64,000 nucleotides of DNA from Paguma larvata (lineage: Eukaryota > Chordata > Mammalia > Carnivora > Viverridae). Below, one piece after another: positions 34,914-45,325 of the stretch. The DNA is taken from assembly GCA_030068075.1 (NCBI GenBank), contig CM057825.1:81917123-81981122 (forward strand), read 5' to 3'. The translations under genes were made by a program, and so were the position numbers. Numbering within the stretch: position 1 is the first letter of the stretch; each line of letters begins with the position of its first letter. A model generated the notes under the pieces. The model made no database searches. It was not told the DNA's origin and saw only the letters and a program-made list of their open reading frames with translations.

Positions 34914-36023
34914 CACTCACATGGTACATAGAGATGAAAGATAGAAAAGTGGGGTCAGTTGTACTTTGAAAAATAGACAAAAAAATAAGACAAAAGAAAA
35001 ATACTTCCCAGCTGCATTGAAATGGAGAAATTTTAAAACCTTCTGAGTAACTAAGGGAAAAAAAATCTTCTATTGGATTTTGGAGATTGACCAAATATTA
35101 GCATCCACTCCCGAGGTCGTGTTGCCCTTATATGACATCACTCACAGGATGTAGGTAATTATATATCAGCTCTACTGCCCACACTTACTAACCTCAAGGT
35201 TAGGGGGGTGGTCATAACTACTTTTTGAGCATGTTGGGATTTTTTTATTTAAATGCCTCCTATCCAGCCATAATATAAAATCGTATTTGAGGCAGTTTGT
35301 CTTTAACAGCCTGGAGTGGTGTTGCGTCAACCTTTGTAAATGCAGAGTAAACAATATTGATTTGAAGAAATGGAGAAAAGAGGTGTTTTCATTCTCATGC
35401 AACCCTTCCCTGGACCTCTGGCTTCCTTCAGCACCCCACATGCAGATACCAACACATATGTTGATATCTGCAAAGGCAATGTTTACAGCCATTTTCCCTG
35501 GGAAGAAAATGGGGAGAATCTTCCACAGAATTAATAAAAGTTTGGGCGACAGAGGGTGAGAAGGAGAATTTTATCTCTCTCTACCCCACCCCCTAGAGTT
35601 TTGCAGCTAACCAACGGGAAGGCTGTTTACCTCTAGCAGTAGGTCAAGTGCACAGCCCTCTGCACAGCCAGCACTCTGTGGAGGGACCACATGCTCCAGC
35701 TGCCATCCTCGTGAGACTGAGCACATCTGCTCAGAGATGTTTTCAGCATTCCCTGACCTGGGGCATGGGAACCTCAGAACATTTCCTAACCCAGGTCTCA
35801 TTAGCTTGATACAATTAGATTACTGAAGAATGCAGTTGACGAAAGGCACATATTATTTATAATTTCCATTAGCAGTAAAAATTGTTCCAGACAAAATTTC
35901 ATAAGGCCATCTCATGTCATTTGTCACACGATTAATCTTGCCAAGGGGTTGGGGTGAGGGGAGGGAGATGGCATAAAAGAATCATAGGAAATCTTTGTAT
36001 GCCAAATATTTGATGTAGAAGGA
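34912..36023. other. Unique non-coding DNA
   Basis: 35590-35800 is G+C-richer with a minus frame at 35607-35801 of no known family. The opposing frames at 35172-35492 and 35287-35559 mirror each other. No gene recognised. Confidence 0.4.
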
Positions 36024-36044
36024 TTTTTTTTTTTTTTTTTTTTT
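36024..36044. repeat. Poly-T tract, 21 T
   Basis: Uninterrupted T-run; no insertion body recognised beside it. Confidence 0.9.
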
Positions 36045-36094
36045 AGTTTTCTTTCTTTTAGACAGGAACTATTACTACTCTTAGTTTAGTAAGA

Positions 36095-36123
36095 TGTGTG
36101 TGTGTGTGTGTGTGTGTGTGTGT
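36095..36123. repeat. (GT)n microsatellite
   Basis: About fourteen TG units. Confidence 0.95.
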
Positions 36124-36594
36124 TGGTTAATGTGTATAATTTTTGGCAAATAGATATGATAAAAATTGTAAAATATTCTTCAACTTTTGAACTTTTCTAA
36201 GAATGATTTCAGGGACGCTTACTGGGTTGACGTTTACAATTTAGGGTCTGAACTGTCATTAACAGCACTTAAAAGTAACTCATTGGTTGAAGTGGGACGT
36301 AAGTGGGGGACTAGGTGGGAAAGGGTTGTTTCCAGTGTTATTTATCTCTGTCAGGTCCTCATGTTCAGTGCTTGCAGAAGACCCCAAAAAATCTTCCCTG
36401 TAATTCAGTTTTCCCACTTGTATATTTATTTAGGTGATTGCATCAAATGAACATTAAGAATCCAGGTAGATCTAAAGTCATTTAGGTTAGTTGGCTAATG
36501 ATTAGATGAGATGAGTACAATTTGTTGTTTGAAAATTTTATAAAGTTTTATGAAAATATTATATATAGTACATATGAAGTTATATATATTTATG
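36124..36594. other. Unique AT-rich non-coding DNA
   Basis: Nothing recognised. The 87-codon plus frame at 36187-36450 has no family resemblance. Confidence 0.4.
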
Positions 36595-36610
36595 TATATT
36601 TTATATTTAT

Positions 36611-36836
36611 TTATTTTTCTTAAATCTTTTTTTAACGTTTATTTATTTTTGAGAGACATAGAGACAGAGTGTGAGCAGAGGAAGGGCAGAGAGAGAGGGA
36701 GACACAGAATCCAAAGCTGGCTCCAGGCTCCAAGCTGTCAGCACAGAGCCCGACATGGGGCTCGAACTCACAGACTGTGAGATCATGACCTGAGCTGAAG
36801 TCGGCCGCTGAACCAACTGAGCTACCCAGGAGCCCC
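36611..36836 (-). mobile_element. Carnivore tRNA-SINE, young copy
   Basis: Near-consensus reverse-complement copy with 'gagagacatagagacagagt', 'agctgtcagcacagagcccg' and the head 'gagctacccaggagcccc'. A perfect 16-bp duplication, tatattttatatttat, lies at 36595-36610 and 36837-36852. The 'gagacatagagacagag' body variant is shared with the copy at 24869. Confidence 0.97.
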
Positions 36837-36852
36837 TATATTTTATATTTAT

Positions 36853-37514
36853 ATAAACATGTATATATTTAAATAGATATATATCACAACATGGAGTTTT
36901 AGATTCTCTTTAGGGGGAAACAGAAGTAATTAAACTGATTCTTTTTCATATGTACAGCAAATAAACAGCAAATTAAATGGATAAAATGAAGTTACTTTCT
37001 TATAGCTTTTTTCTTCCCTTCTTTGCCTTTACTGCAAACTTATAAGAGGATTTGTTATTAAAGGATTCTAGGAAGGGTTAAAAAAAAGAACATGTTCTCT
37101 TTTGCTGGAATGATCCAAGAAGACTCTTTAGTCATGCCACTGTAGTGTTCTTGAGGAATACATCCAAGCTAGTTTGGACTATAAGAAAATATGGATATAA
37201 GGAATTCAGAGGTCACAAAATAGTTCATTCTCAGTTCTAGGATTCTCCCTAATAAAGGGCCCGGATCTAGGTATTTTCTGTTTAGAGACTTCCTCATCAC
37301 ACTTTTTGAGATGATGCTTACACTAAGCATATGGACTCTTCTTTGATGCAGAAATGGTAAATAAAAGAGAACATCAAATTAGGTTTCCTTTTGCTTTATG
37401 CTTTAATAATTCTTTAATGGAATAAGGACATTTACTATGAAAAAAATTGTTACGATGGGCGGTAAATTTTAATGGTGTAAAATACAAGCAATTATGCTAC
37501 ATGATGGATTCAAA
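36853..37514. other. Unique AT-rich non-coding DNA
   Basis: Nothing recognised. Confidence 0.4.
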
Positions 37515-37900
37515 CACATTAATTCATTAATGTATTTGTTAGTTCACTCATTTACTCACTAATTTAATAGACACATATCAAGCGAATGCAATTTGGCAGA
37601 TACTCTTGGGCATAAGGATACAACAGTTGTGAAAGTAATTGCTGGGATATGATACACTGGAGCTCTGGGGATCCAAAATAAAGTCCCTTAACATTTCTTT
37701 TTAATATTAGGAGGAATGTTCCATGGGTACTGCTTTTAAGCTGAGACTTAAAAAATAATAGGGTTTAGCCAACCAAAAAAAAATGGTGTAGTAGGAAACA
37801 AGGTGGTGGTTCTCTGGGGAAAATGATGCACAAAGACCCCAAGGAAAGTGTCCCAAGTCAAGACAGCTAGGTTGAAAGGTTTGGACATTTATGTCCATGA
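37515..37900 (+). repeat. Old interspersed-repeat remnant, class unresolved
   Basis: 'ttagttcactcatttactca', 'tggcagatactcttgggcat', 'aaggatacaacagttgtgaa' and 'ttttaagctgagacttaaaa' follow the plan seen at 32545-32900. Strongly diverged. Confidence 0.4.
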
Positions 37901-38521
37901 CAATGACCGTCCAGAAAGGTTGTGTCAATTTATATTCTCACTGAACGTAGACAAGAGAGTGCATATTCCCACAAGTTTTACTAGGGATAAAAATCTTAAG
38001 ATTTATTAGCCAAATACTAGTTAAGTGTCTTTTGCTCAATGCTATGGACATTGTGGTCTGTCCAGGATTAACATGGATGAGACACAGACTCTTTTCCCCA
38101 GCACTTGTCATCCACTTGAAACAAGAACTAAAGCAAAGAACAATATTGAATTATATGCATTAAGAGCATGATTGTGAAATTCACTTAGAAACTGGTGAGG
38201 TGTACGTAGTAAGGGGAATTCGTAAAAGTGGCTAACATGAGTGGAACAAATATCTACTCATTTGATGAAAGAGTACAGAGAGAAAAAAAATAATAAAAAA
38301 TAATAAAGAGTAGGGAGAGTATGAACAGACCATATTTCTACATTTAAAGGATTACTTTTAAACTTAATATTCTTGTTGTAATCAAATTATGAAGGCAGTT
38401 GCTTTGCTATCTATGATCATTTTCAAGCTAAGATGTATTATAAAAGTTCTATGCCTGGCTGTCATAAGTTGTAACAATCTCTTTCAATCTCTTTATCATA
38501 TTTGCTCAACAAAATCTTTAT
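37901..38521. other. Unique AT-rich non-coding DNA
   Basis: Nothing recognised apart from an A-rich stretch at 38283-38307. Confidence 0.4.
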
Positions 38522-38734
38522 TTTTTAATGTATATTTATTTTTAAGGGAAGGAGAGAGAGAGAGAGAAAGAGAGAGAGAGAAATGGGGGAGGGGCAGAGA
38601 AAGGTAGGAAACACAGAATCTGAAGCAGGCTCCAAGCTGTTAGCGCAGAGCCCAAGGCAGGGCTTGAACCCATGAACTGTGAGATCATGTCCTGAGCCAA
38701 ACTCAGACACTTGAACAACTGAGCCATCCAGGTG
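38522..38734 (-). mobile_element. Carnivore tRNA-SINE with expanded (GA)n
   Basis: Reverse-complement copy with 'aatgtatatttatttttaag', a GA-rich expansion at 38551-38581, 'gaatctgaagcaggctccaa', 'gagatcatgtcctgagccaa' and the head 'gagccatccaggtgct'. No clear target duplication. Confidence 0.93.
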
Positions 38735-39100
38735 CTGATTTATTTCCTAAGCAATGGTTTACAAAAACTATGAATCTCTTTTCACTTATCTGTTTTCATA
38801 AGCTAATGAAAACACAAAACCCAAACACCTATATTTGAAATTGTTTCAAATGATAGGAAATCCATTCTACATCCGGTGTTAGACATTTACAGTTTCATAC
38901 AATTTCATAGTAGTTGCTGCTTTTCTAAGCAGTCGTGATTTACAGTGAAATTTTAAAAAATATATTAGAATTAGAATAAAAAATAAAGATAGATCTAACT
39001 TTCCAGAGCCACAAACTATCCAAGTTTATGAGATTTGATGGAAAATACACAAACTATAAAATCAGTTAGATCCAGACTTGAATTGTTAGATTCTACATTT
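38735..39100. other. Unique AT-rich non-coding DNA
   Basis: Nothing recognised. Confidence 0.4.
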
Positions 39101-39580
39101 TTTGAATGAAAAAATATTTTTCATTTTTATTCATTTTCTGTTTTATTGTTATTTTTTAAATAATTTATTGTCAAGTTAGCTAACATACAGTGTATACAGT
39201 AGAGTCTTGGCTTTGGGAGGATTCCCATGTTTCATCACTTACATGCAACACCCAGTGCTCATCCCAACAAGTGCCCTCCTCAATGCCCATCTTCCATTTT
39301 CCCTGCTGCCCTACCCCCACCCCCATCAACCATCAGTTTGTTCTTTGTATTTAAGAGTCTCTTGTGTTTGCCTCCCTCTCTGTTTGTAACTTATTTTTCC
39401 TTCTCTTCCCCTATGGTCTTCTGTTAAGTTTCTCAAATTCCATATATGAGTAAAAACATGATCTCTGCCTTTTTCTAACTGACTTATTTCACTTAGCATA
39501 ATACCTCCTGGTTCCATGTTGTTGCAGATTTTCATTGTTGCAAGACTTCATTCATTTTCCTCACCTAGTAGTATTCCATT

Positions 39581-39632
39581 GTGTGTGTGTGGTGTATGTG
39601 TGTATATATACACACACATATATATATATATC
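39581..39632. repeat. (GT)n/(TA)n/(CA)n compound microsatellite in LINE-1
   Basis: Lies between 'gtagtattccatt' and 'cttctttatccattcatc', the same LINE-1 site as the repeats at 4412 and 55614. Confidence 0.95.
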
Positions 39633-40080
39633 TTCTTTATCCATTCATCAATTGATGGACATTTGGGCTCTTTCCAAATTTGGCTATTGTTGATAACACT
39701 GCTATAAACATTGGGGTACATGTGTCCCTATGAATCAGTACTCCATATCCTTTGGATAAATTCCTAGTAGTGATAATGCTGGGTCATAGGGTAATTCTAG
39801 TTTTTATTTTCTGAAGAACCTCCACACTGTTTTCAAGCGGCTGCACCAGTTTGCATTCCCACCAGCAGTGCAAGAGAATTCCCCTTTTCCATATCCTCAC
39901 CAAGATCTGTTGTTTCCTGAGTTGTTGATTTTAGCCACTCTGATTGGTGTGAGGTAGTACCTCAATGTGGTTTTGATTTGTAGTTCCCTGATGATGACGA
40001 TGTTGAATATCTTTTCATGTGTCTGTTGGCCATCTGGATGTCTTTGGAAAAGTGTCTATTTATGTCTTCTGCCCATTTCA

Positions 40081-40446
40081 TCACTGGGTTATTTGTTTTT
40101 CAAGTGTTGAGTTTGGTAAGTTCTTTATAGATTTTTGATACCAACCCTTTATCCAATATGTCATTTGCAAATATATTCTCCCATTCTGTTGTTTGCCTTT
40201 CAGTTTTGTTGATTGCTTCCTTTGCAGTGCAGACTTTTTATCTTGATCAGGTCCCAAGAGTTCATTTTCAGTTTTACTTCTCTTGCTTAGGAGACATGCT
40301 AAGTAAGAAGTTGCTGTGGCAAGGTCAAAGAGGTTGTTGCCTGTTTTATCCTCTAGGATTTTGATGGTTTCCTGTCTCATGTTTAGGTCTTTCATCCATC
40401 TTGAATTTATTTTTGTGTATAGTGTAAAAAAGTGGTCCAGTTTCAT
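40081..40446 (-). pseudogene. LINE-1 ORF2 fragment (121 codons)
   Basis: This is the longest clearly homologous open frame in the window. It begins [20 protein letters not shown] after the first Met and continues with an [17 protein letters not shown] stretch, matching the part of LINE-1 ORF2p downstream of the reverse-transcriptase core. In an intact element ORF2p is an endonuclease and reverse transcriptase of roughly 1,270 residues that copies LINE-1 RNA at nuclear target sites. Here endonuclease, RT catalytic core and Cys-rich end are all missing from the frame. The frame departs from the family after about residue 50, consistent with a frameshift, so it cannot be functional. Confidence 0.88.
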
Positions 40447-40468
40447 ACTTCTGCATGATTCTGCATTT

Positions 40469-40996
40469 CAAAACATTAGTTACCTAGGGTAAGCTATTTT
40501 ACTTCTTTAGAACTCTTTGACCCACAAATTAGGAGATCATAATAACTCTTTCATATATATTGAACTGGTTTGTTGACAGTGTCTTCCACAGTTCTGAGTA
40601 CATTGTATGCATTCAAAGAATAAAAGTTATGTTGTAGAAATGACTTAAGAGTTGGGGTAATGATTTTGGAAGTCAGTATTTATTAAGATAAAATTTAAAG
40701 TCTGATACATAAAGGGATATAGTAATTATGCTATTTTTTTCATAGTATAACTTGTTTTTTTAATTTGGACATGCTAAAATTAACAATTTCAACTGCATAG
40801 AGGAAGTTGTTTTAGGTCATAGAGGAATGGAGTTAACTTTAACTGGAAATTAACTATTAAATCTGCATAGGCCAAATGAAGTTAAATATGAAATCTCTAA
40901 ATTATCGCTGCCTATCGAAACTGAAATTACATGCATTTTCTATTTTAAAAAGTTAAATATCTCACTGGTAACTTTGTTATTTTATATTTGTTACAG
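40469..40996. other. Unique AT-rich DNA upstream of candidate exon
   Basis: No repeat recognised. The last 45 bases include a branch-point-like ctcac at 40960-40964 and a T-rich tract ending in ttacag. Confidence 0.4.
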
Positions 40997-41023
40997 AAAA
41001 TTTCATCATCCAGAAGACGACTG
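40997..41023 (+). other. Candidate 27-nt microexon
   Basis: A T-rich tract ending in ttacag (40991-40996) is followed by 27 bases and then a strong donor, gtaagt (41024-41029). The length is a multiple of three and all three frames are free of stops; frame 0 reads KISSSRRRL. A branch-point-like ctcac lies about 33 bases before the AG. This is the best splice-flanked segment I found. I do not recognise the peptide and cannot name a gene. Chance pairing of splice motifs is a real possibility in 64 kb. Confidence 0.3.
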
Positions 41024-42004
41024 GTAAGTCAAGCAATTTCCCATTGATTTGGTCAAATATGGATTCAGGGGCTGGTCTATTATTATCTTTATACCTATTC
41101 ATTCTATTGGTGGATATAAAGTTATTAGTATTTTGCTTGGTGAATACAAATGTTTGAATTTGAAATCGTAAACATTATAAGACAGTGAAATAAGAAATAT
41201 TAAATACATATCAGTGGGTTCCAATAAACTTGTCTTAAGAAATGCAGTAAAAATGCAGCATTGAAAAAGAATATTAAATCTCTTTCACATGAATATTACT
41301 GTCATTGTCAAAAATTTCCTCTCACAAGACTATTTTTCCATCATTATGACCAATATTTTCATGTTTATATTTTATTTTCCTCATTAATCTTTATTTTCTA
41401 TATGAGAAACAATTTTGATATCTATTTTCATTACCTCCTATCAAATTTAACCATATCATGAGATAACTAGATAGGTTAAGAATCAGTTTGTCAATTCTGT
41501 GTGCAGCCAGTCAAAATAGCTCTCTTAGGAGGTCAGGTGTGGACTTAAGTGTTAGTAGAGGAGGCAGACTCAGAGGTATAGTTAAAGGATGTCTAGCTTT
41601 TGACAGGTAAGTGGATGGGTGGTGCTTCTAAAACTCTGTGATAATTGACCAATTCAAGGTTCATCTACAAATTATTTGAGACAATTACTTTTTTTTATTC
41701 GTAAAGGTAATATCCTTGGTAAGGAGTTTTTATGCCATCTACACTTTATTTTGAATGAATGCAGAACAATTTTCCTTTTTTAGTCTTCATTACCTTTTTC
41801 TGTACAATTGAGAATTGATAAATTGTGAGGAATCAATTTGGAGTTGGGTGTTCTGGATCATGAGTAGCACCTGAGTGCTGGAATCTTGGACAGGAAGTTT
41901 GGTGGCACAGATCCAGCATCAGCATGCTACCACATTCCCAGAAGGGAGGGAAGCCATGAAGCAGGTGGGGAGGAGTGGAAGTGGTGCAGGGGCAAAAGAT
42001 AAAC
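41024..42004. other. Unique AT-rich non-coding DNA
   Basis: Nothing recognised. Confidence 0.4.
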
Positions 42005-42062
42005 ATATAGCACAATGTTTGGCACACAGTAGGTGCCTAATACATGTTTACTAAATGAATAA
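42005..42062 (+). repeat. MIR/L2-type 3' tail fragment
   Basis: 'caatgtttggcacacagtag', 'gtgcctaatacatgtttact' and 'aaatgaataa' match the common 3' tail shared by MIR- and L2-like repeats. It is too short to decide between them. Confidence 0.6.
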
Positions 42063-44885
42063 CCACGAAAGTTTACTGACAGGTTTGAGAGACACAGATT
42101 AAAATGGAAAAATGAGGGAAGAAATTCTATGTTTATAGAAGGTAGATATGGGGATAGAAATAAAAAAAAAGAAAGAAAAAAGATGTTAAGCAGTGAGGAA
42201 AGCGTGGCAAAACCAGATTGACTCACCTTCAATCACAGGTCCTTTCAAGGATCCATTTCTCTACTGAAGTAAATACTTACCTGCCTCTCTTCACTTTCTT
42301 TCATCCTGACTATGTTGTCATCTAGTAAGAAGGCCTATCACCTCCCCTAAATATCTAATATCCTAATATATGCTATCATGTGATTATATTTTCCTTGTAT
42401 GCTAAAACAGGGCTAGAGTTCCATGATCAATATTTCTTGAGCTAAAGCATTCAAGAATATATCTGCTCATATAACTGTCTATGCAGATAATATAATTTAT
42501 CCTTAAAAATGTTGGATAGGTCTCCAGACTGTAAAGATATTACATCATGGACATCATCCCAAAATGTATGCCTTAAAAGGATCATTGTCAATGACACCTC
42601 TAGTGGTTTAAATCTTCAAATATGTTAACAATATGTATGTGTATATATAAAAATCACTCATGATTCTGGCTGAACAAATCAAGTAATTGTAATCTTTTAG
42701 CATTGGGAACATTTTGATCCTCTAACACTGTAACAGAGACTGAGGAGTTCAAATTAAGAATCATAAAATGCAGAATAAAATTATAAAGACCTTCTTGTAA
42801 TACAAAATTCATGGAAACAAAACTCTAATTTCCTGATGGATATATTATATTAATGTAATGGATACCTCAGTGTAGTTAAATTGCATTAAATGGTTATTAA
42901 TGCTTGAATAAACTTCAAGGAAGTGGGTACTGGTTGAAATGGGATAATATTTTGTTCTGCTAAATTATACGTTAATTGGTATTTCCTCTCTTGTAAAAGG
43001 ACCTAAAGGGTTTAATAAAATATGTGGTAGAAACATTATTTTTTTCTTGAGATATTAAGTCAAGAGTTTAACTGGAAGTGTTTCAAACCTTTCCCAGAAA
43101 ATTCTTCAGTATTTTTGATGACATGGGTTTTAGGGACTCCCAAAAGTAAATAATTAAAGCTTTTAGTCATCCAAATAATGATAGACTGCGTCATGGGAAA
43201 AAATGTTACAAATTGTACAGTTGAGATTTGTTTTCTTACTGGATGTTCCACGGAGGGGGAGGAGGGAGGAGGAGGAGATTGAGAGAGAGAAAAAGAGACT
43301 GACTCCATAGGCTAGGAGAAGCCATCTTTGTTATTCTCAAGTTACTTCACAAGCTGTATTTGGTAATACAAGGAACAAGACCTTGCAGTTCATTTTCATT
43401 TTATCAGATTATGAAAAGTACTGGAAACCTCAGGTTTTACCTGAGGAACGTGGTGCTTCTGCTATACATGAGGAAAACAGCTGCAACCGAGTACTTGAAT
43501 CTGGCCAGGCTGGAGTTTTGTTTTGAGTTTCAATTTCTTGAGTAAGCTCTGTGATAAAATTAGGTCCATGCCTCCAGATGCTTGTAGAGGACAGAGTATT
43601 TAAAGATTGTATAGTTCAGGACTCAGCACAAGTGAAGCTGGCACAGAGGGTACGTCAGGAAACTTAAGTTTAGGAACTTAGAAAGTGTGCATAGATTTAC
43701 AGTCCAGAGTTAGTGCACTGACTGCTATTTAAACATTATTTAGAAGTTTTGGTGCTCAGTTCCTTCTTGTGGGAGGCACATCTCATTTTCTTTAGGGTCA
43801 GCAGTCATACAACGTTACTCAAGTGTCATACAAAAAAGGAAACGCAGGCCACTCAATCTAAAATAATAGACAGTGTGGCCCAGTCACAGGGACTACATCA
43901 CCAAGATGAAATATTTGTAGCACTGTAAAAGCTAAACCCATGGGGCTGGCAATTCCAAGTAACTAAGACCAACAGGAAGTGACCCCCAACTCCACGGTGA
44001 CACACTGCTTTCGAATTGAAACGTACTTATCAACAGGAAAGTTAAGAAAGGAGAAACCACAGAAAAGAAGTGAAGAGTCATTAATCAAGGCACCAGAGGG
44101 GGAAAATGGTCTGTGCACTTCAGGATAAACAGGAATGTTGTAAGGTCAATGTAAATTCACGGCCATTTAAATCTATCACTGAAGGCTGTGTGTACCCCCT
44201 GGCCCTTTAGGGCAACCTATATTTTTTTCTCTATTTGTTTGCTCATCTTGAGGGAATAGTGAGACAGAACAAAAGGATTAAACTTCAACTAAACCCATAC
44301 AATTGAGATGCGTGTATATAGTCACACAGGGTAAGCAAGTAAAATAAGGTGACTTCAACTTTCAGTATATTTGTCCGTTGACACAAGGTACATTCATGTT
44401 TCAGGGTTTTAGGCTTTGTGTTGGATTCTATCTTTTTCAGTTTCCTCTGTCTGACATAATTCTCTTCAGAGGCTACCGCATTTGTTATTTTTAAAGACAC
44501 GCTTTATCAAGACATGACAGAATCTTACTTTTCCTGTGATTTAAACCTGGGAGGTACCTAGCTTCCAATAATTCTTGTTGTTTGTCATCTAGTTTACACA
44601 GATGGAAACTATTGTTGTTTCTGTTGTGTGTGGATGGTTCAAACTGAAAATCCTGTATCATTATGTCTTCTCTAGAGAAAACATAAAGAAATTATATTGG
44701 TCTCCAAAGACAGTGCACCTAATAACACAGTACATGGGAAAATATCTTCCTTTTTCTTAACACTTACTAGACTCTGCAGACAGAATAAAAGATCTGATTC
44801 CATGCCAACACTGAAGTATGCACACTGTTCATGAGTAAGATTTTAATCCAAAAAAATCACGTAAAATATTTTTATCCCCTAAAGT
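42063..44885. other. Unique AT-rich non-coding DNA
   Basis: No gene recognised. Contains a GGA-rich stretch at 43253-43297. The 101-codon minus frame at 41927-42232 crosses an A-rich tract and is low complexity. Confidence 0.4.
43253..43297. repeat. GGA/GA-rich low-complexity stretch
   Basis: Polypurine run of ggagga and gaga units. Confidence 0.8.
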
Positions 44886-44929
44886 AAAAAACAAAACAAA
44901 ACAAAACAAAGCAAACAACAACAACAACA
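44886..44929. repeat. (AAAAC)n(AAC)n simple repeat
   Basis: aaaac units pass into aac units. It lies 41 bp before a SINE but outside its target duplication. Confidence 0.88.
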
Positions 44930-44970
44930 TTCTTCGGTCTTTACACTGCTTTAAATCACTTTGAGATGTG

Positions 44971-45177
44971 GGGCGCCTGGGTCATTCAGTTGCTTAAGTG
45001 TCTGACTCTTAGTTTCGGCTCAGGTCATAATCTCATGGTTTGTAGGTTCGAGCCCAGCATCCAGCTCTGCACTGACAGCCAGGAGGCTGCTTGTGATTCT
45101 GTCTCTCTCCCTCTCTCTGCCCCTCCCCTGCTCAAGTGCACACACACTCTCTCAAAATAAATAAAAATAAATAAATA
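44971..45177 (+). mobile_element. Carnivore tRNA-SINE
   Basis: Plus-strand copy with ggggcgcctgggtcattcag, the older 'ctgactcttagtttcggctc' head variant, 'gtaggttcgagcccagcatc', a CT-rich stretch and an (aaat)n-type tail. The duplication atcactttgagatgtg (44955-44970) recurs as atcactaagagatgtg (45178-45193). Confidence 0.96.
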
Positions 45178-45214
45178 ATCACTAAGAGATGTGATTGCAT
45201 TAGCTCAATGGAAA

Positions 45215-45325
45215 GTATTGGTGACGGGGTAGACCTAGTTATTCTATCACCTTACTAACTCTGTGAGCTTAAATAAATTACCTAACATCTCCATGTTTAT
45301 TTTTTTCCTCTTTAAAATGGGGCAA
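45215..45325 (+). mobile_element. MIR fragment
   Basis: 'cttactaactctgtgagctt', 'aaataaattacctaacatct' and 'ttcctctttaaaatgggg' correspond to the MIR centre ('agctgtgtgacc ... cttaacctct ... tctgtaaaatgggg'). Confidence 0.65.

Larger units (their letters stand above)
39101..40456 (-). mobile_element. Felid/carnivore LINE-1 3' end, antisense, 5'-truncated
   Basis: On the plus strand the text is the complement of the LINE-1 3' UTR ('cacccagtgctcatcccaac', 'caccatcagtttgttctttg'-like wording). ORF2 follows: 'ttatttcacttagcataata', 'attgatggacatttgggctc', 'gctgcaccagtttgcattcc' and 'gttggccatctggatgtctt'. It stops inside ORF2 at about 40456, so it is a 5'-truncated insertion. A short duplication is likely: gattctacattt at 39089-39100 and gattctgcattt at 40457-40468. 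It is closer to consensus than the other LINE-1 pieces here, so probably of carnivore age. Confidence 0.93.
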
